Source: Liopterus haemorrhoidalis
Taxonomy: Eukaryota; Arthropoda; Insecta; Coleoptera; Dytiscidae
Direction: 5' to 3'
DNA: 64,000 nucleotides
NCBI GenBank assembly: GCA_963971575.1
Contig: OZ020622.1
Span: 36,362,301-36,426,300 of the forward strand
Shown: piece by piece, positions 32,471-44,042 of the stretch
Position numbering within the stretch: the first letter of the stretch is position 1
Layout of the letters: each line of letters starts with the position of its first letter
Translations under genes and position numbers: made by a program
The notes under the pieces: generated by a model
What the model saw: the letters and a program-made list of their open reading frames with translations, nothing else
Database searches by the model: none
Told to the model about the DNA's origin: nothing

Positions 32471-32794
32471 GACTTTAATAATTATCTGACAGATAAATTT
32501 GAATTGAAAGACGGGATGATATTTATCCAACAGATAAAGTATCAGATAACTTTATCTATCAGATCAAAAAAGTAACCCAGAAGTTTATCAGAAGGTGGAA
32601 AGACCGGCCCTTAAACATTAAATTGAAATTTTAAATACGTAAGATTTATCAGTGGCGACTCCTCATTGAAAGACAAGAAGCCATGGCTCTACCATTGCAA
32701 AATTATAGCAACCTTATCACAAATTAATCATTAAAAAGCTTTTATTTTCTTTAAAAACACCGATAAATACAAATAAACATACACAAAGAAATTA

Positions 32795-33420
32795 AGCTGG
32801 GGACAAGGGGGACAAAAATTTTAAAAATCACTTTAGGAGAGCAGAATTACAAAAAAATTATTTGAGGATGACGGAGGTAAAAATTCAGAAAATAAGTTGG
32901 GGGCAAGGGTAGGGTGACCATTCGTCCCGCTTTTTGCGGGACTGTCCCGCATTTTGATTGGGCAAAAGCCCGCAAAAGTCCCGCATTCTAACATTTTGTC
33001 TCGCATTGTAACTTGTATTTGAGGACCTTTTTTTTCTCTTCACTTGGATTTTGGGAGGTGAATACCTTCTTTTTTTTGCTCTTCACTTGGATTTGGGAGG
33101 TGAGTACCTTCTTTTTTTTGCTCTTCACTTATATTTGGGAAGTGACGACCTTTTTTTGCTCCGTCCCGCATTGCATTCTTAAGAAAATGGTCACCCTAGG
33201 CAAGGGGCGACTATAATTCTAAAAATTACTTTAAGGGAGAGCAGAATTACAAAAAAAATCACTTGAGGATGGGGGAGGTAAAAATTCAGAAAATAAGTTG
33301 GGTGCAAGGGGGGACAAATTCTAAAAATGACTAAAACCGGAGAGGTGGCAAAACTTAAAAACAAATCACTTGAGAATCGAGTGCAGAAATTCAAAAGATC
33401 TGCTCGGGGAGGGTATTATT
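32795..33420. repeat. Tandem repeat of ~115 bp, about three units
   Basis: GAGAGCAGAATTACAAAAAA, GGAGGTAAAAATTCAGAAAA and AAGTTGGGGGCAAGGG recur three times with decay in the last unit. A hAT MITE sits inside one GGCAAGGG. Confidence 0.75.
32910..33198. mobile_element. hAT MITE with 8-bp duplication and an internal minisatellite
   Basis: Termini TAGGGTGACCATTCGTCCCG and, inverted, TAGGGTGACCATTTTCTTAA. Flanking 8-mers GGCAAGGG are identical (32902-32909, 33199-33206). About 46-49 bp units with TTCACTTGGATTTGGGAGGT repeat three times at 33020-33160. Confidence 0.88.
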
Positions 33421-33724
33421 AAAAATTAAAAACTTAAATTAATTATTCATAAAGGTTATATTTGACGTTAAAATGACGTAATTATACTTAACTATACGTG
33501 ATTTTTGTAATAAATATTTTAGCAATAATTTAATTTAATATTTTAATAGAATAGCTGCTAGTTTTAAGAATAAAAATATGTAATATTATTTATTAAATGT
33601 ACTTTAACTCTGTACATATCATGTCTTAGTTTTTTATATTTATATAAATAAAATATTGAAACAAATAATATTGTTTTATTACCTATATTATTACCTATTA
33701 TACTCAATTTCAGAAAAACTGATA

Positions 33725-34130
33725 AAGTCTGTTCCAAACGGTTAGGCGGAACTAGATTTTGGAATCTAGTTACTTTCATCGTTTAAATCGTGCTTTTCGG
33801 CCGTTTTGTTTAAGCTTTGTAAATCCTACTTACAATAAACATTTTTTGGTTAAGGTTAATATCATTTTAAAATGTCATTTTCTTTATATTTTGATTTTTT
33901 GTGTCATTCTTAATACAAATTTCCCATTTATTTATTTTTTTGTCATTAAAATATGTAAAAAAAATAATTTAATTTTGACATGTCATTCGTTTCCATGGTA
34001 TCTTTGTTGGAATTTTAAATTTTGACATTCCAACGTGAAAAATGAAATAACCCAAGCAAGGTCCCTTCTCGTGACAACCTAAAAGAACGAAATTCCCATT
34101 TAGTTCCGCCTAACCGTTTGGAACAGACTG
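33725..34130. mobile_element. MITE family M1, copy a
   Basis: Ends AGTCTGTTCCAAACGGTTAG and inverted CTAACCGTTTGGAACAGACT, TA outside. Next to it M2c begins at once, sharing the TA. Confidence 0.85.
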
Positions 34131-34435
34131 TATAAGCAATTCACTTTTGTAAGAACAAACTAAGAGTGAATTTTGTTTTCAATAGTTTGCACCTTTGAAG
34201 CTGTATGTCATGTTGGTATTAAAAAATGTCACTTTTTTAAAATGTCGATCCATTTGACATATGCTATAATGAAAAATGATATCTTAATTATAGTGATCAT
34301 AACCTTATCAACCTAAAGTCGGTTTTACAGCGTAAGGAATATTTTTAATTGACATTTAAAGTCAGCAAAACACAACATAAAAGTAACCAAAATAACCAGA
34401 TCTAGTGTGTTCTTACAAAAGTGAACAGCTTATAG
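34131..34435. mobile_element. MITE family M2, copy c
   Basis: Starts TATAAGCAATTCACTTTTGT, ends inverted ACAAAAGTGAACAGCTTATA. Abuts M1a without spacer. Confidence 0.8.
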
Positions 34436-35693
34436 TAATAAAATTTATTATTTGTAAAAAGTTATTGTTTTTTCACACAGAAGCGGCAAAACAAAAGCGA
34501 CAAAATATGAATAGTTAGAAACGAAATATTGTTAAAAACAACCGAGTGTGCCGCACATATTATATGGGAATACGAACTAGGGTTAAACACAATAGACCAT
34601 AAAATTTTGAGGAAAAATATTGTCACAGGGGTGTGTTTAATGATATGATAAATATGGTCACAGGCGTGCGTTTAATAAAATGATAAATAGTAATATAGAA
34701 ATACACAAAACCAATTTAAACGTGTTTAAAATGTGCACGCCACTGGTAACTGTCTGACAAAATGGTTTATTACTATCAGTCTTTCTGAGATCGAGTATAG
34801 CTCGGATTCGCTCGGGTACAATTCGTTATTAGCGACTAACATTTTTTGGAACTTACAATATACCTATAGGCTATTCCAAACGTTTAGGAAGAACTATATT
34901 TTGAAATCTAGTAATTTTTATCTATTAATTCGCAGTTTTGGTCTTCTTTTCCACTCCGATTGAGGCACCTACTAAACATGCATTTTGAACGCATCAACTT
35001 CTTCTTATGCCTTGATTACACGTAACGAGTACAGTGGCGAGACAGTGTTCTCGGCCGGGTGCTCGGTTGGTATAAACATATTACCGAGCATTCGGCCTAG
35101 TAGGATGGTGAGACAGTCACTCGGACCCTTTTCTATTTACTAGACCGAGTGGCCAACCCCCCACCCTAGCGGCACTGACTCGCTAGCCTACTCGGCATGT
35201 TTAAACTAAAGTCACTAGGTTATACAAAGTACCGCAAGCCTTTGAAGAAGCCGACAGACCCCAGGGTTTGATTGGCAACATTGCTTCCCCTATTAAGCAA
35301 ACTAAAGCAGCAATTTTTACGTTCTTAAGTTTACGTCTGCGCTGTCACATCTCCCTCTCTCGCTCTCATTTAATAACCTTCTTTGTCAGCGGTTTAAATA
35401 TTTAAGGTTAAGTTTAATTTAAATTTATATATTATATCCATTTTGTTTAATAAAAATTAAAAATTGAAATTGTACCACAATTTTGTTATAGTGCATCTCT
35501 GATTAAAAAAATCGTGATAACAATGTTTAAAATAAAAACTATGGTCTATTTCAAAGTAGAAAAATGTGTGGAAGAAGATAGGAGCTGTTTGTCCTTGCTT
35601 CGGATTGGTTTAGATCGTCATCCCTATTACACTGTAAAAATATTGCTTTTAGTCCAAGTTGACAGATGTTCAGTGTCGTACATTGGAAATATA

Positions 35694-36099
35694 CAGTCTG
35701 TTTCAAACGCTTAGGCGGAACTAAATGGGAATTTCGTTCTTTTAGGTTGTCACGACAAGGGACCTTGCTTGGGTTATTTCATTTTTTACGTTGGAATGTC
35801 AAAATTTAAAATTACAACAATGAAACCATGGAAACGAGTGACCTATGTCAAAATTAAATTATTTTTTTATATATTTTAATGACAAAAAAATAAATAAATG
35901 GAAAATTTGTATTAAGATTGACACAAAAAATCAAAATATAAAGAAAATTACATTTTAAAATGATATTAACCTTAACCAAAAATGTTTATTGTAAGTATGA
36001 TTTACAAAGCTTAAACAAAACGGTCGAAAAGCACGATTTAAACGATGAAAGTAACTAGATTGCAAAATTTAGTTCCGCTTAACCGTTTGGAACAGACTG
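35694..36099. mobile_element. MITE family M1, copy b
   Basis: CAGTCTGTTTCAAACGCTTA at the left, inverted TTAACCGTTTGGAACAGACTG-type end at the right, TA on each side. U copy 2 reads ATATATATTATTT across the same site. Confidence 0.88.
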
Positions 36100-36385
36100 T
36101 ATATTATTTATATTATTTAATTTTTCTCATATATTTTGTTATTATTTACATATTTAGACTTTTATTTATATTCTTGGCGTAGATTTTATGGAGAAAATTC
36201 TCCATGTAATTTGTTTTTACGCAGTTATATATTTTTTAGGTTATCTGACATATAAATATTTTGACACTTGACAATTAACATATCAAGAGAGAGGACTAAT
36301 GTGAGGCCAAAAGACAGCCCAGCTGATTGTGCACAAAGAAGAAGTTATTGATATAATTTTTTTAGGACCTTCATATATACATATA

Positions 36386-36760
36386 AAGCAATCTAGTTAC
36401 TTTCATCGTTTAAATCGTGCCTTTCGGCCGTTTTGTTTAAGCTTTGTAAATCATACTTACAATAAACATTTTTTGATTAAGGTTAATATCATTTTAAAAT
36501 GTCATTTTCTTTATATTTTGATTTTTTGTGTCATTCTTAATACAAATTTCCCATTTATTTATTTTTTTGTCATTACAATATAAAAAAAAAAAATATTTAG
36601 TCTTGACATTTGTCATTCGTTTCCATGGTTTCATTGTTGGAATTTTAAATTTTGACATTTCAACGTGAAAAATGAAATTACCCAAGCAAGGTCCCTTCTC
36701 GTGACAACCTAAAAGAACGAAATTCCCATTTAGTTCCGCTTAACCGTTTGGAACAGACTG
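36386..36760. mobile_element. MITE family M1, copy c, left tip missing
   Basis: Begins inside the family at CAATCTAGTTACTTTCATCG; the right end CGTTTGGAACAGACTG is intact and followed by TA. Confidence 0.8.
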
Positions 36761-37592
36761 TATTTTTAATTTTTATTTACAATAATTATTTAAATATGAA
36801 ACTTTTGCTCTGAAGATATATTGTTTGTTTTATTGCTTTGTTTAAACTCTTTTAGACAAATTTCTCTTTTTATATATAGTACATAATATTTAAAATTAAT
36901 ATTTTTTTAACTTTTTCAAATTTCCCATTAAACTGAATTTATGTCGTATAAATAACGTAAGTGTCTGCTTGTAAGGATCTGCCTTGTTTATTTCAATATC
37001 TTATTAACCTTTTATATATTAAAAAAAAATCACTTGCTAACCCAGTTGCTACGCCCATGCCCTAGTTGTAACTTATTTTAAATATCCCGCTATACTGTAT
37101 TTGATCAGTGTAAATCGTACTCGGTTCGCAGCGCTATCTACTTTTTCTACTTTGAAATAGACCATAGTTTCTTATTTTTGTAATGTTGGAATCACTGAAC
37201 ATCATTTGTGTTGGCGACATTTTTAACCCCAGCATGGCCGCCGTTGCGGTACTTTGTATAATCTAGTGACTTTAGTTTAAACTAAAATTTAGTTTAAACC
37301 GCTGACAAAGGAGGTTATTAAATTAGAGCGGGAAAGAGAGATGTGACAGCGCAGACGCAAACTTAAGAACGTAAAAATTGCTGCTTTAGTTTGCTTAATA
37401 GGGGAAGCAATGTTGCCAATCAAACCCTGGGGTCTGTCGGCTTCTTCAAAGGCTTGCGGTACTTTGTATAATCCAGTGACTTTAGTTTAAACAACACTCG
37501 CCACTCGTTTCATATGCGCGCGCGCCGCTTCCATTTATTGCATCATTTTTAGTACCTCGTGTTGATGTTAATTGTTATCGTTGGTTTCGAAA

Positions 37593-37772
37593 ATGGCTGA
37601 TAATAAATGGGACTGTGATACAACAATAAAATTTATTCAAGTGTATAAATTACATACATGTTTGTGGAACTTCAAATCTTCGGACTACAAAAATAAACAA
37701 AAATATGACGCTGCATACGTTTCAATTGTGCAAGAAATTAATATTGATGGAATGAGATCAAGAGTGGAATGA
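37593..37772 (+). pseudogene. MADF/Myb-like DNA-binding ORF of Harbinger element V, truncated
   Basis: MADNKWDCDTTIKFIQVYKL, then HTCLWNFKSSDYKNKQKYDA and YVSIVQEINIDG: the spacing of aromatic and charged residues is that of a MADF (Adf-1-type Myb/SANT) domain. PIF/Harbinger elements characteristically encode such a second protein beside the transposase; it helps the transposase reach the nucleus and its target. Here it stops after 60 residues, and the DDE transposase is gone, replaced by nested MITEs. Confidence 0.65.
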
Positions 37773-38099
37773 ACAGCTTAGTATATTTTTTAATATGCGT
37801 TTTACGGTCCATGTTTCGGTACACAAAACTTACCTGTTTTTTGATCGAAAGTGAACTGACTCGCCACAAAAGTCGAAAAGAGAAGAATACGTATAAAGAC
37901 TCTCTCGGCCTAGTAACATTTTGCTGTCTCGCCACTGTACTCGTTACGTGTAATCAAGGCATTAGGGTGTCAAAAAACGTTGTCCTCGCAATTTATTCTT
38001 GATATGCGGGAATAAAAAGATGTCATTGAGTGCCAAATCAGGACTATACGGCGGATGTCCAATCAAATCGACGTTTTGCACTCAAAAGCTCCCACACAA

Positions 38100-38366
38100 A
38101 ATTGATTATTTGAAAGAGAAAACATCGAATTAATGTATCATTGCCTGTATTCACCTGATTTATCCCCTAAAGACTTTTTTTTGTTCCCCAATGTCAAACA
38201 AAACATGCGTCGACAGCGATTTTCGTCACCTCAAGAAACTGTTGAAGTCTTCGAAAACCATGTTTTTGAGATACCAACTTCAGATTGATTTTTTTTTTTC
38301 GAGAATTGGTTTGAACGCATGCAAAAGTATATAAATCTTAAAGGCGAATATTTTGAAAAGCAATAA
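38100..38366 (+). pseudogene. Second mariner transposase C-terminal remnant, head to head with the first
   Basis: On +, MYHCLYSPDLSPKDFFLFPN, then RRQRFSSPQETVEVFENHVF, EIPTSD and, after a stop and shift, FENWFERMQKYINLKGEYFE-K. This is the same domain as 37965-38090 but on the other strand, 10-20 bases away. Confidence 0.75.
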
Positions 38367-38418
38367 AACAGTTGGTTCCAAAAAAAAAGTTCTTTCTTAG
38401 TTATTATAAAAACTTAAT

Positions 38419-39231
38419 GCATCATTTTCATGGTAGTGTCAAAGGCGCGACAGGGGTGAGAGGCGTGGTGTTATATTTACAAGTTCGAATTTCATGGTGG
38501 GGTTGGTGGCGTGTTAAGTACGCGTTTTCGGTTTTGACAACATTTGTATCCAACCCAAATCTAACCTAAAAGTTTAGACAATTGTTTGGAGTAAACGGTT
38601 ATTCAATTTCATTAAATATGTCGTCAAATCGAAGGAGACCTCTAGCTCTTTTTTATGTATATTTAGACTTATTGCGATATGAAGAAAAGCGATGATGGGT
38701 ACGTCCCATATATACATAGAAACAGGGAGATTATTTTAATTGTTGCAAAAAATGAGACACAAAAAACAAAGACAGTTACTTCAATTACAAGAAAAGAATT
38801 TAATACACAATCTTTTTTACTTGATATCACAATTAGAATGAAGATTCTGTTGGCCCCTGCTTTATTAGTATACCCACTGCATGACATTTCTGCAGACCAG
38901 ATATTTGAAACCGAATCCATAATAATAAACTTTATGACTGCCGACAACATTGTAAAAGTTGCTATTTCGCTACATCAATTTACGTATTTTTAATTTTTTT
39001 TTAGGAAATTAATATAAGTGTCTCGCTAAAGATCTCACCATTCCGAAAAAATATATCTGTTTCTATGGTTTCGACGGTGTGGCCGGCGCTATAGTTGAAA
39101 TTTCTGAACTTGCGACACCGCGCTTGTAACACCGCGCCTACGACACCATGGTACAGGTTTTTTGAAAATAGAGCGATCCTATTGGTTGAATTTCTTGTTC
39201 CACGCTTCCAACACCAGAATTAAAATGATAC
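38419..39231. mobile_element. TIR element W, copy 2
   Basis: Inverted relative to copy 1: ATCATTTTCATGGTAGTGTC at the left, GAATTAAAATGATAC at the right. The interior matches 29886-30653 over CGACACCATGG and GCAGACCAGATATTTGAAAC. Confidence 0.75.
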
Positions 39232-39469
39232 ATAAAAGGTAGCCCTTGTAGTATAGTCGGTCAGTATCGGGCGCAAGAGTATTTATGTTATTTTTGTACA
39301 GTCACGATTTTTTTAAAATTACCCTCTTCCTTGACAAATTTCTGGATATGGCCCTGATTAAGGCTATGCAATTTTTATTAAAATTGCTAAAATCCTAATT
39401 ATGTTTGTGTCTTGATTATAAATTTTTTGTCGAATTGATCAAAATTTTTGTTTTTTTTTTTTTGTTTAA

Positions 39470-39657
39470 ATTTTTTCTTCTTACCTACTAATGCCATTCA
39501 GTTTTTTGTTTTATTGGTTTTATATACATAAATGCCTTAATATCTACAAATATACACACAAACATCCATGCCATGACCGGGATTCGAACCCGAGCCCCCC
39601 TGGCCTAGCAGTCAGTTCGCCACAAAAACTGTCCGCTAGACCACGTTGGCCGACGTA
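39470..39657 (-). mobile_element. tRNA-derived SINE
   Basis: On -, GGCCAACGTGGTCTAGCGGA (A box) and GGGCTCGGGTTCGAATCCCG (perfect T-arm/B box) are followed by GTCATGGCATGGATGTTTGT and a body ending near AAAACCAATAAAAC. A much better-preserved tRNA head than those in family Q or the SINE at 9079. The extra bases between the boxes exclude an ordinary tRNA. Confidence 0.75.
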
Positions 39658-40249
39658 AGTTATTGTATTAAAACTTGATAAAATGATTGTTAAATATAAT
39701 AGTGGTTCGGTGTAAATAGTTTAACAACGGACTCGCGCGATCTTATGCGAGTCCGCTACAGATCCTGGGCGTGGTTTTTTATTCAATTCAAAATCTGCGA
39801 TGTATCGGAGCAATGCTCTACTCTGATGGCATAGCTGCTAATATATGGTTGTAGAACTGCTTGGAATAAAAGAACGTTTTATTACAGGCTACAAACTATC
39901 ATAAGCTAACAAAATACAGAAAGTGTAATTTCATAACAATAACTTAGGAGAAGATGGGTAAATTGCGATTACCTAAAGGAAAAATGCAATAAATACAATT
40001 TTCATACAAATTATTTTATTACAGTAGTAGCATTTAACTACTTCAATAGAAAATCAATTGAAAAAGTTAAATTTCTCTTAAAGTTTATGCTAATTAATAA
40101 TAATAATAATTGTTTATTGACTAAATTACAATAATTTTTGTTTTAAGTCAGTCAGTACAATCGTAAATGTAATATTCAATAAAATGTACAGGAAACAATA
40201 TGGCAAACAATATGTACATAGACAATATGGAACATTTTTGTTGGTAGTA

Positions 40250-40633
40250 CAGTCTGTTTCAAACGGTTAGGCGGAACTAAATGGGAATTTCGTTCTTTTA
40301 GGTTGTCACAAAAAGGGACCTTGCTTGGGGTCAAAATTTAAAATTCCAACAATGAAACCATGGAAACGAATGACATATGTCAAAATTAAATTATTTTTCT
40401 TACATATTTTAATGACAAAAAAATAAATAAATGGGATATTTGTATTAAGAATGGCACAAAAAATCAAAATATAAAGAAAATGACATTTTCAAATGATATT
40501 AACCTTAACCAAAAAATGTTTGTTGCAAGTATGATTTACAAAGCTTAAACAAAACGGCTGAAAAGCATGATTTAAACGATGAAAGTAACTAGATTGCAAA
40601 ATCTAGTTCCGCCTAACCGTTTGGAACAGACTT
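40250..40633. mobile_element. MITE family M1, copy d
   Basis: Ends CAGTCTGTTTCAAACGGTTA and inverted CTAACCGTTTGGAACAGACT, with TA on both sides. It lies in the LINE 3' UTR. Confidence 0.88.
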
Positions 40634-41054
40634 TAATTGTGTACTTAGAGAATGAAATAAAAATAAAATAAAGAATTAGATAAAATAATTCAAAATAGCA
40701 TCAACTACAATTTTAAAAGCAATAAAAATAATTCAGAATTTATGTTGTAAAAATTCATTTATAGAATAAAAAGCATGGTTGATAAGGAAAATTTTGATGG
40801 TATTTTTAAAAGAGTTAAAACTATTGGATTTGAAGGAGTCTGGCAATACGTTAATAAATTTATAAGAATAATAGTTGGTGCTATTTTTAGATTTAGTCAA
40901 TCTTAAAAATGGTGGATAAATCTTATTTTTATTCCTTGTATTATAATTATGAATTTGTTCAAAAGTATCACATTCGCTTAAGCTTTTATAAGCTAACAAG
41001 AGGCAGTAATATATATATATATATAGTGAGGGCAAAGTCATGATTTTTAATTTA

Positions 41055-41944
41055 TTGGGTCGTGTAATAAATTCCCGCGTTTTTTTGTTTATAAGATTTA
41101 TTGAAGAAAAAAATAATCATAGTAACAAATTAATCAATAATATATTCTCCATCATTATTTACAACCTGTTCCCACCTATCAACCAACTTGTTGATGTCAT
41201 CTCGCCAAAAATCTTTTGATTTTGTGTAGAAGAAGTTTGTGAGCCAGGTTTTGAGGTCTTCATCGTTAGCGAAGGGTACGTCACTCATTTGGTTCGACAT
41301 GGAGCGGAAAAGGTGATAATCCGTTGGCGCAAGGTCCGGAGTGTATGGCGGATGTGATAGAACCTCCCATTTGAGATAATTGAGATCTTGTGGCCATCGC
41401 TCAAGTTATGTGGCGCCCAATTCCCAAGTTTTTGAGTAAAGCCCATGGAGTAAAGATGGTTAGCGATGGTCGTAAAGGTACATTCAATCTTTTCGGCCAA
41501 CTCTCGTGTTGTTTAACGACTATCTTTCTTCAAATACATCTTGAGACGATCATCGTCGAAGTCGGGAGGTCGGCCGGAGCGAGGTGCATCACCAAGGTCA
41601 AATTGCCATTTTTAAACTTGGAAGACCAATCTTGCGCGGTCCTTGGAGCTATAGCATCTACTTCATATACGTCACAAATGTCGCGAGTTGCTTCCGTAGC
41701 TTTTTGACCACGACGAAAGTCAAAATAGTGCAGATGTCGAAAATTACTTTTTTTACCTCTTGGAACTTTCATTTCAAAAGCCTCAAATTCAATTAAAATT
41801 AATTAATTCCGAAAATTAAAGCAGATAAGTTTGTAGAGCAAGAAAAACACTTAAGAATGCATACATAAACTTAACCTGACAAAACACAAAATTGCGGGAA
41901 AAAGATAAAATACAAAAAACGCGGGAATTTATTACACAACCTAA
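41055..41944 (-). mobile_element. Mariner element, internally deleted (890 bp)
   Basis: TIRs TTGGGTCGTGTAATAAATTC and inverted GAATTTATTACACAACCTAA, TA outside both. On -, the N-terminal HTH part reads FDFRRGQKATEATRDICDVY then APRTAQDWSSKFKNGN (41772-41590). The C-terminus reads DFWRDDINKLVDRWEQVVNN near 41200. A few hundred bases around the DDE core are lost compared with a usual 1.3-kb mariner, and frames shift. Confidence 0.85.
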
Positions 41945-42811
41945 TAGTGAAGTATGACTTGCAGTCGGCTCTATAGGATAAACCAGCAATGACTCTGAGC
42001 GCTCTGCGTTGCAAGGAGAAAATTCTTTCTGCAGCGGGCGAATGGCCCTATGCTAATAGTGCATAAGCGATCTGAGACTGGAAAAGTGGGAAATAAACTA
42101 TCCGCATAACACGCTCAGATACCGAATTCGCTAAATTTCTAAATAGATATATGAGACTACATAATTTATTGGAGAGATGGGTTACATGCTGATCCCATTG
42201 GAGAGTGGGATCAACATTGATACCTAAGAATTTTACGGAAAGTGGGTTATTGAAATTGTGATGTTTAAAAGTTGTTACTAGCTGCTGAGTTTTATTTTCA
42301 TTTAGTAATAGTCCATTTGCATTAAACCACATTTTAGCTTGACTTAGAAATTAGTTACTGCTAGACAGTGCTTTATCTAGGTCGTTAGATCTAACAATTA
42401 ATGTAGTATCATCAGCGTAGAGAATGCTTTTGATCTTTATTGATAGGGGAAAATCATTAATAAAAATTAGAAATAATAACGGGCCTAGAATGGAACCCTG
42501 AGGAACACCGATATTTACTGGAAGAGGATCATATTTTATATTATTAATAGCTACATACTGTTTTCTGTTAGAGAGATAAGATTTTACGAAAGCGCAACTG
42601 CCTTCATCAAAACCATATCTTTCCAACTTATTTAAAAGGATTAGGTGAGAAACACAGTCAAAGGCTTTCGATAAACTAATTATTGTTCTAAACTTTTAGT
42701 AGCTTCGGAAATTAAGTTAAGAATTGCATAATTAAAAAATGTATATATTTTTTTAAATGTAAATGACCGATATTGTCCACCTAGGTGGGTAATAACGGTC
42801 AATACGGTGGG

Positions 42812-44040
42812 ACACATTTTTTTTTTTTGTAGACTTTATTTTCGACGCTTCAACAACTTGGTTTTTAGCGTCTTACATATTACAAATTACTTGTTATTTT
42901 CTTATTTATTACTTAGGAGTGTATATATAATTATATTAATATACTAAGAACAGATATGCATACAAATATACACACGTACATAGATATATATGTATATGTA
43001 TATTTAAATTTGGTGGATAAGTTTTGAGTCTGTCAGATAGTTCCATAGGTTACTGATGGCATCGGGTGTATTCTTCAGTGCTTCTCTTAGGTTGTCTGGT
43101 ATGTTGTATTTCTGGCGAACGGACCTATACTTCTCACATTCGGTGATGATATGTTCCACTGTCGTAATTTCATTACAATGATCGCAGATATTGGCCTTGC
43201 TTCCATTTAGAAGGTGTTCATGAGTAATTTTTGTGTGGCCAATTCGCAGTCTTGTAAGGATCATTTGCGTTTTTCGGTCACAGTTGATGTTCCATATATT
43301 AACGTCTTCTTTGATATTTCGTAGTTTATTACTGTTATCTATTCTGTACCATCTCTGTAGCTGTTCTTTGTAAGTGGTTTTTGAAATAATTTCGAACACG
43401 TACTCTTGTGGGATGGTTGGCTTTGCTCGTGGTGCATCATTTTCTGTCCTGAGGAACTGATCAATTTCTTTGTTACCAGGGATGCCCTTGTGGCTTGGGA
43501 TCCAGAGGAGAGTTATTTTGTGTCCTATATTTTGCTGGGTGTTATGGCTTATTTCTTGGATATCCTCTATGCTGTTTTCCTTAGTTTTTGTGTTGATGGC
43601 GTCTGTTATGGCGTTTAGGGAATCTGTGCATACGATACGCGTATTTGTAGAAGCATTATTAGTACATATATCTTCTATTGCTTTTTTAATGCTTGTTATT
43701 TGGGCGATCTTGATTGTTGTTTCTGGAGGAAGACTAAAGCATTTGGTGATAGAATTGGTCTTAAATCCTCCGATGTAGTTATCACGGTGTTGATAGCCGT
43801 CGGTGTAGTAATAGGATGCGTTTTCTGATTGTTCTTCGCAGATTTTCTTGAACTCTTCTACGTATTTGGTGTTGGTCGTGGAACTTTTCTTAAACTTTGT
43901 TGAGTCGGAGATTTACAGATGGTACTTGTATGGTCCAGGGGGTAAGCTTTGCTCAGTGGTTGCATCTATCATGTTTAGATTCAGATTTAGGTCTTTAAAG
44001 CTATTGTTGATGGTTTTCTAGATAGGTGTTTTACATCTTG
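42812..44040 (-). mobile_element. LINE fragment with an RNase H domain (I/Jockey group)
   Basis: On -, about 43800-43440 carries IVCTDSLNAITDAINTKTKE and ITLLWIPSHKGIPGNKEIDQ (RNase H motifs D-S and H-K-G-x-x-G-N). 43399-43004 carries MILTRLRIGHTKITHEHLL and CDHCNEITTVEHIITECEKY (C-terminal CCHC). The 3' end is an oligo-A seen as T-run at 42818-42829. 5'-truncated by the repeat at 44043. Confidence 0.8.
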
Positions 44041-44042
44041 GG

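Larger units (their letters stand above)
30705..32610. mobile_element. TTAA-type element X, copy 2, containing two MITEs
   Basis: Left GCCGGTCTTTCCACC, right inverted GGTGGAAAGACCGGCCC followed by TTAA (32611-32614); the left flank reads TTAG. Internal blocks GCTATCTGGCAGATAAGTTA match copy 1. M2b (31786-32087) and M3a (32088-32470) are inserted in its middle. It gives the empty site for element Y. Confidence 0.75.
35542..37164. mobile_element. TIR element U, copy 1, containing two M1 MITEs
   Basis: Ends TGGTCTATTTCAAAGTAGAA and inverted TTCTACTTTGAAATAGACCA, TA on both sides (35540-35541, 37165-37166). M1b is at 35694-36099. M1c (36386-36760) has lost its left tip. Both sites are empty in U copy 2. 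Confidence 0.85.
35211..37270. mobile_element. MITE family M3, copy b, split by element U
   Basis: The left part 35211-35490 (GTCACTAGGTTATACAAAGT, GAAGAAGCCGACAGACCCCA) and right part 37167-37270 (TTGCGGTACTTTGTATAATC) join to one M3 unit; U1 sits between. A further inverted partial M3 copy is at 37300-37490, with GAGGTTATTAAATTAGAGCG and GGTCTGTCGGCTTCTTCAAA. Confidence 0.75.
35008..37961 (+). mobile_element. PIF/Harbinger-type element V, host of a nest of other elements
   Basis: Left end TGCCTTGATTACACGTAACG, right end inverted CGTTACGTGTAATCAAGGCA. TTA flanks both ends (35005-35007, 37962-37964). ACTCGGC/GCCGAGT motifs are frequent inside. It keeps a MADF-domain ORF near its right end. 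M3b, U1, M1b and M1c are nested inside, and V itself interrupts a mariner remnant. Confidence 0.82.
34930..38090 (-). pseudogene. Mariner transposase C-terminal remnant split by Harbinger element V
   Basis: On -, 38090-37965 reads GHPPYSPDLALNDIFLFPHI and KNKLRGQRFLTP. After element V it resumes at 35004 with EEVDAFKMHV, two stops, then VPQSEWKRRPKL to about 34930. The order is exactly that of the mariner C-terminus (P-P-Y-S-P-D-L-A, R-G-Q-R-F, V-P-Q-S-E-W). The third catalytic position is in SPDLALND. Dead by stops. Confidence 0.8.
40095..42710 (-). mobile_element. CR1/Jockey-like LINE, 5'-truncated, broken by a MITE and a mariner
   Basis: On -, from 42700: FDCVSHLILLNKLERYGFDE, then GVPQGSILGPLLFLIFINDF (RT box B), SILYADDTTLIVRSN (YADD), VKFLGINVDPTLQWDQHV and a C-terminal stretch near 41030 with NYNTRNKNKIYPPFLR and LPDSFKSNSFNSFKNTI. 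The 3' UTR ends in an (ATT)n tail at 40095-40112. M1d (40250-40633) and a mariner (41055-41944) interrupt it. Confidence 0.82.

Noticed and set aside
38679..38993. 104-codon frame on +.
   Set aside because: It falls inside element W and has a stop-containing counterpart in copy 1.
39470..39657. A functional tRNA gene.
   Set aside because: The boxes are good but the spacing is too long and a SINE body follows.
43406..43778. Hydrophobic frames on + resembling membrane proteins.
   Set aside because: Antisense to the RNase H domain of the LINE on -.
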